NCBI GenBank assembly: GCA_011171075.1
Contig: DUFD01000007.1
Location: forward strand, 1-43,291
Source of the DNA: Dehalococcoidia bacterium
GTDB taxonomy: Bacteria; Chloroflexota; Dehalococcoidia; Dehalococcoidales; Fen-1064
Direction: 5' to 3'
Length of the DNA stretch: 43,291 nucleotides
The notes beneath the pieces are model-generated. The model searched no databases. It was not told where the DNA came from and saw only the letters and a program-made list of their open reading frames with translations. Positions 42,706 through 43,291 of the stretch are shown here, in pieces. A program made the translations under genes and the position numbers. Numbering within the stretch: position 1 is the stretch's first letter; each line of letters opens with the position of its first letter.

Positions 42706-43291
42706 GAGCCGAGCGGCTTCCGGAGAAGTCGACTCCCACAGGCTGTGCAGAACGCCGCCTCCTGATTAAGCGCAGTCCTGCACTTGCCGCAGAAGACAGG
42801 GCCGTTCTGCTTGGCTACGGCCAGTGGCTGCCCGCATTCAGTACAGAATCTCGCGTAGTACGGCACCTGCTGACCGCATTGAGGACACGCTACCAGCAGC
42901 TCTCCGACCATCATCTTGAAAGGTGACAACTGACGGGCGCGCCGCCACAAAAAGATAAACAGGACACCGGAACCGAGGAACACCGGAATCGACAGGAAAG
43001 AATAGACGCCACCCGTGAAAAGGAAAAAGTCGAACAGGCCGTGAGCAACCATTGAGCCAATCAATCCGAACCAGACCCAGCGCCGCGTACCTCCCTCTCT
43101 TATCTTGCTCAGCCCAAGCGGGTAGCCCCACATGGCAGCAAAGAGGACATGGGCCAGGGTGGAGTATGGGCCCCGGATAAGTATAAGCTCCCAGCCGAAG
43201 GAGAGCAGGTAGCCGAAGTTCTCCAGCGAGGCGAAGCCCAGGGCAGCAGCCGACGAGTAGACCAGGCCGTCCATCGGCTCGTCAAAGTACG
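42702..43291 (-). CDS. PrsW-like intramembrane protease with C-terminal zinc ribbons (start beyond the window)
   Basis: About 196 visible residues; the frame stays open to the window edge, so the N-terminus is missing. PrsW-family motifs are visible: DEPMDGLVY with the Glu, GFASLENFGY, then TLAHVLFAAMWGY and MVAHGLFDF with membrane-embedded His residues, over about four transmembrane helices. The tail carries two zinc ribbons, CPQCGQQVPYYARFCTECG and CGKCRTALNQEAAFCTACG. PrsW proteins are membrane proteases, best known for clipping anti-sigma factors. The zinc ribbons on the C-terminal side are an extra feature that may bind a partner. Confidence 0.8.
   Translation of the reverse strand, partial: YFDEPMDGLVYSSAAALGFASLENFGYLLSFGWELILIRGPYSTLAHVLFAAMWGYPLGLSKIREGGTRRWVWFGLIGSMVAHGLFDFFLFTGGVYSFLSIPVFLGSGVLFIFLWRRARQLSPFKMMVGELLVACPQCGQQVPYYARFCTECGQPLAVAKQNGPVFCGKCRTALNQEAAFCTACGSRLLRKPLGS

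Overview
The window looks like a chromosome segment of an uncultured Dehalococcoidia-type bacterium (phylum Chloroflexota). I infer this from the style of the housekeeping genes, from CoA-transferase and crotonase-family genes, from a zinc-ribbon tyrosine recombinase of a kind I associate with Dehalococcoidia islands, and from mobile DNA inserted at tRNA 3' ends. No rRNA or other decisive marker is present, so the assignment is tentative. The genetic code is the standard bacterial one (TAA, TAG and TGA all end intact genes). ATG, GTG and TTG starts all occur.

Region by region. 1-5210 is the right end of an integrative element abutting the 3' end of a tRNA-Ala(GGC) gene. It carries a sigma-like protein, unknown proteins, a broken tyrosine recombinase, and a divergently transcribed pair made of an HTH protein and a large serine recombinase; the recombinase frame runs into the tRNA. 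5211-9769 is a leftward operon: VTT/DedA membrane protein, membrane-anchored methyltransferase-like protein, alpha/beta hydrolase, ClpC and tRNA-Ala. 9941-13256 holds a Nudix CoA diphosphatase, a crotonase plus CaiB-type CoA-transferase pair, and a YefM-YoeB toxin-antitoxin pair with its TGTACA operator. 13300-17113 is pyrG, a transaldolase-like gene and rho behind a near-consensus promoter. 17558-23740 is a rightward gene train: uvrC, a DRG/Obg-like TGS GTPase, surE, a zinc-ribbon protein, an alkylsulfatase-like metallo-beta-lactamase protein and a SpoU rRNA methyltransferase; it contains the scars of a tandem duplication. 23741-25433 (minus) encodes a rubrerythrin-thioesterase fusion and a HAD phosphatase.

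25480-30471 is the most unusual region. A tRNA-Met(CAT) gene is followed by five further same-orientation copies of its 3' end. They split about 5 kb into five modules of one or two genes: glycosyltransferase-like, cysteine synthase, 2TM protein, flavodoxin, and DUF169 plus crotonase. No recombinase lies among them. The copies nearest the tRNA are perfect over a 20-bp core and the distal ones decay (2 and then 3 mismatches), as expected if modules are added one after another at the tRNA. I regard this as a tRNA-anchored, cassette-like array and the best candidate here for an undescribed system.

30578-40339 is an envelope region: an MFS exporter, a lipoprotein joining PKD, Ig-like, TolB-propeller and HtrA-type protease domains, a small PKD-like lipoprotein, a prepilin gene interrupted by TGA, and two tandem paralogous lipoprotein carboxylesterases with poly-glutamate linkers and PsbP-like tails. 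40438-43291 has a radical SAM/SPASM maturase-like enzyme, an amidohydrolase, and the C-terminal part of a PrsW-like protease with zinc ribbons.
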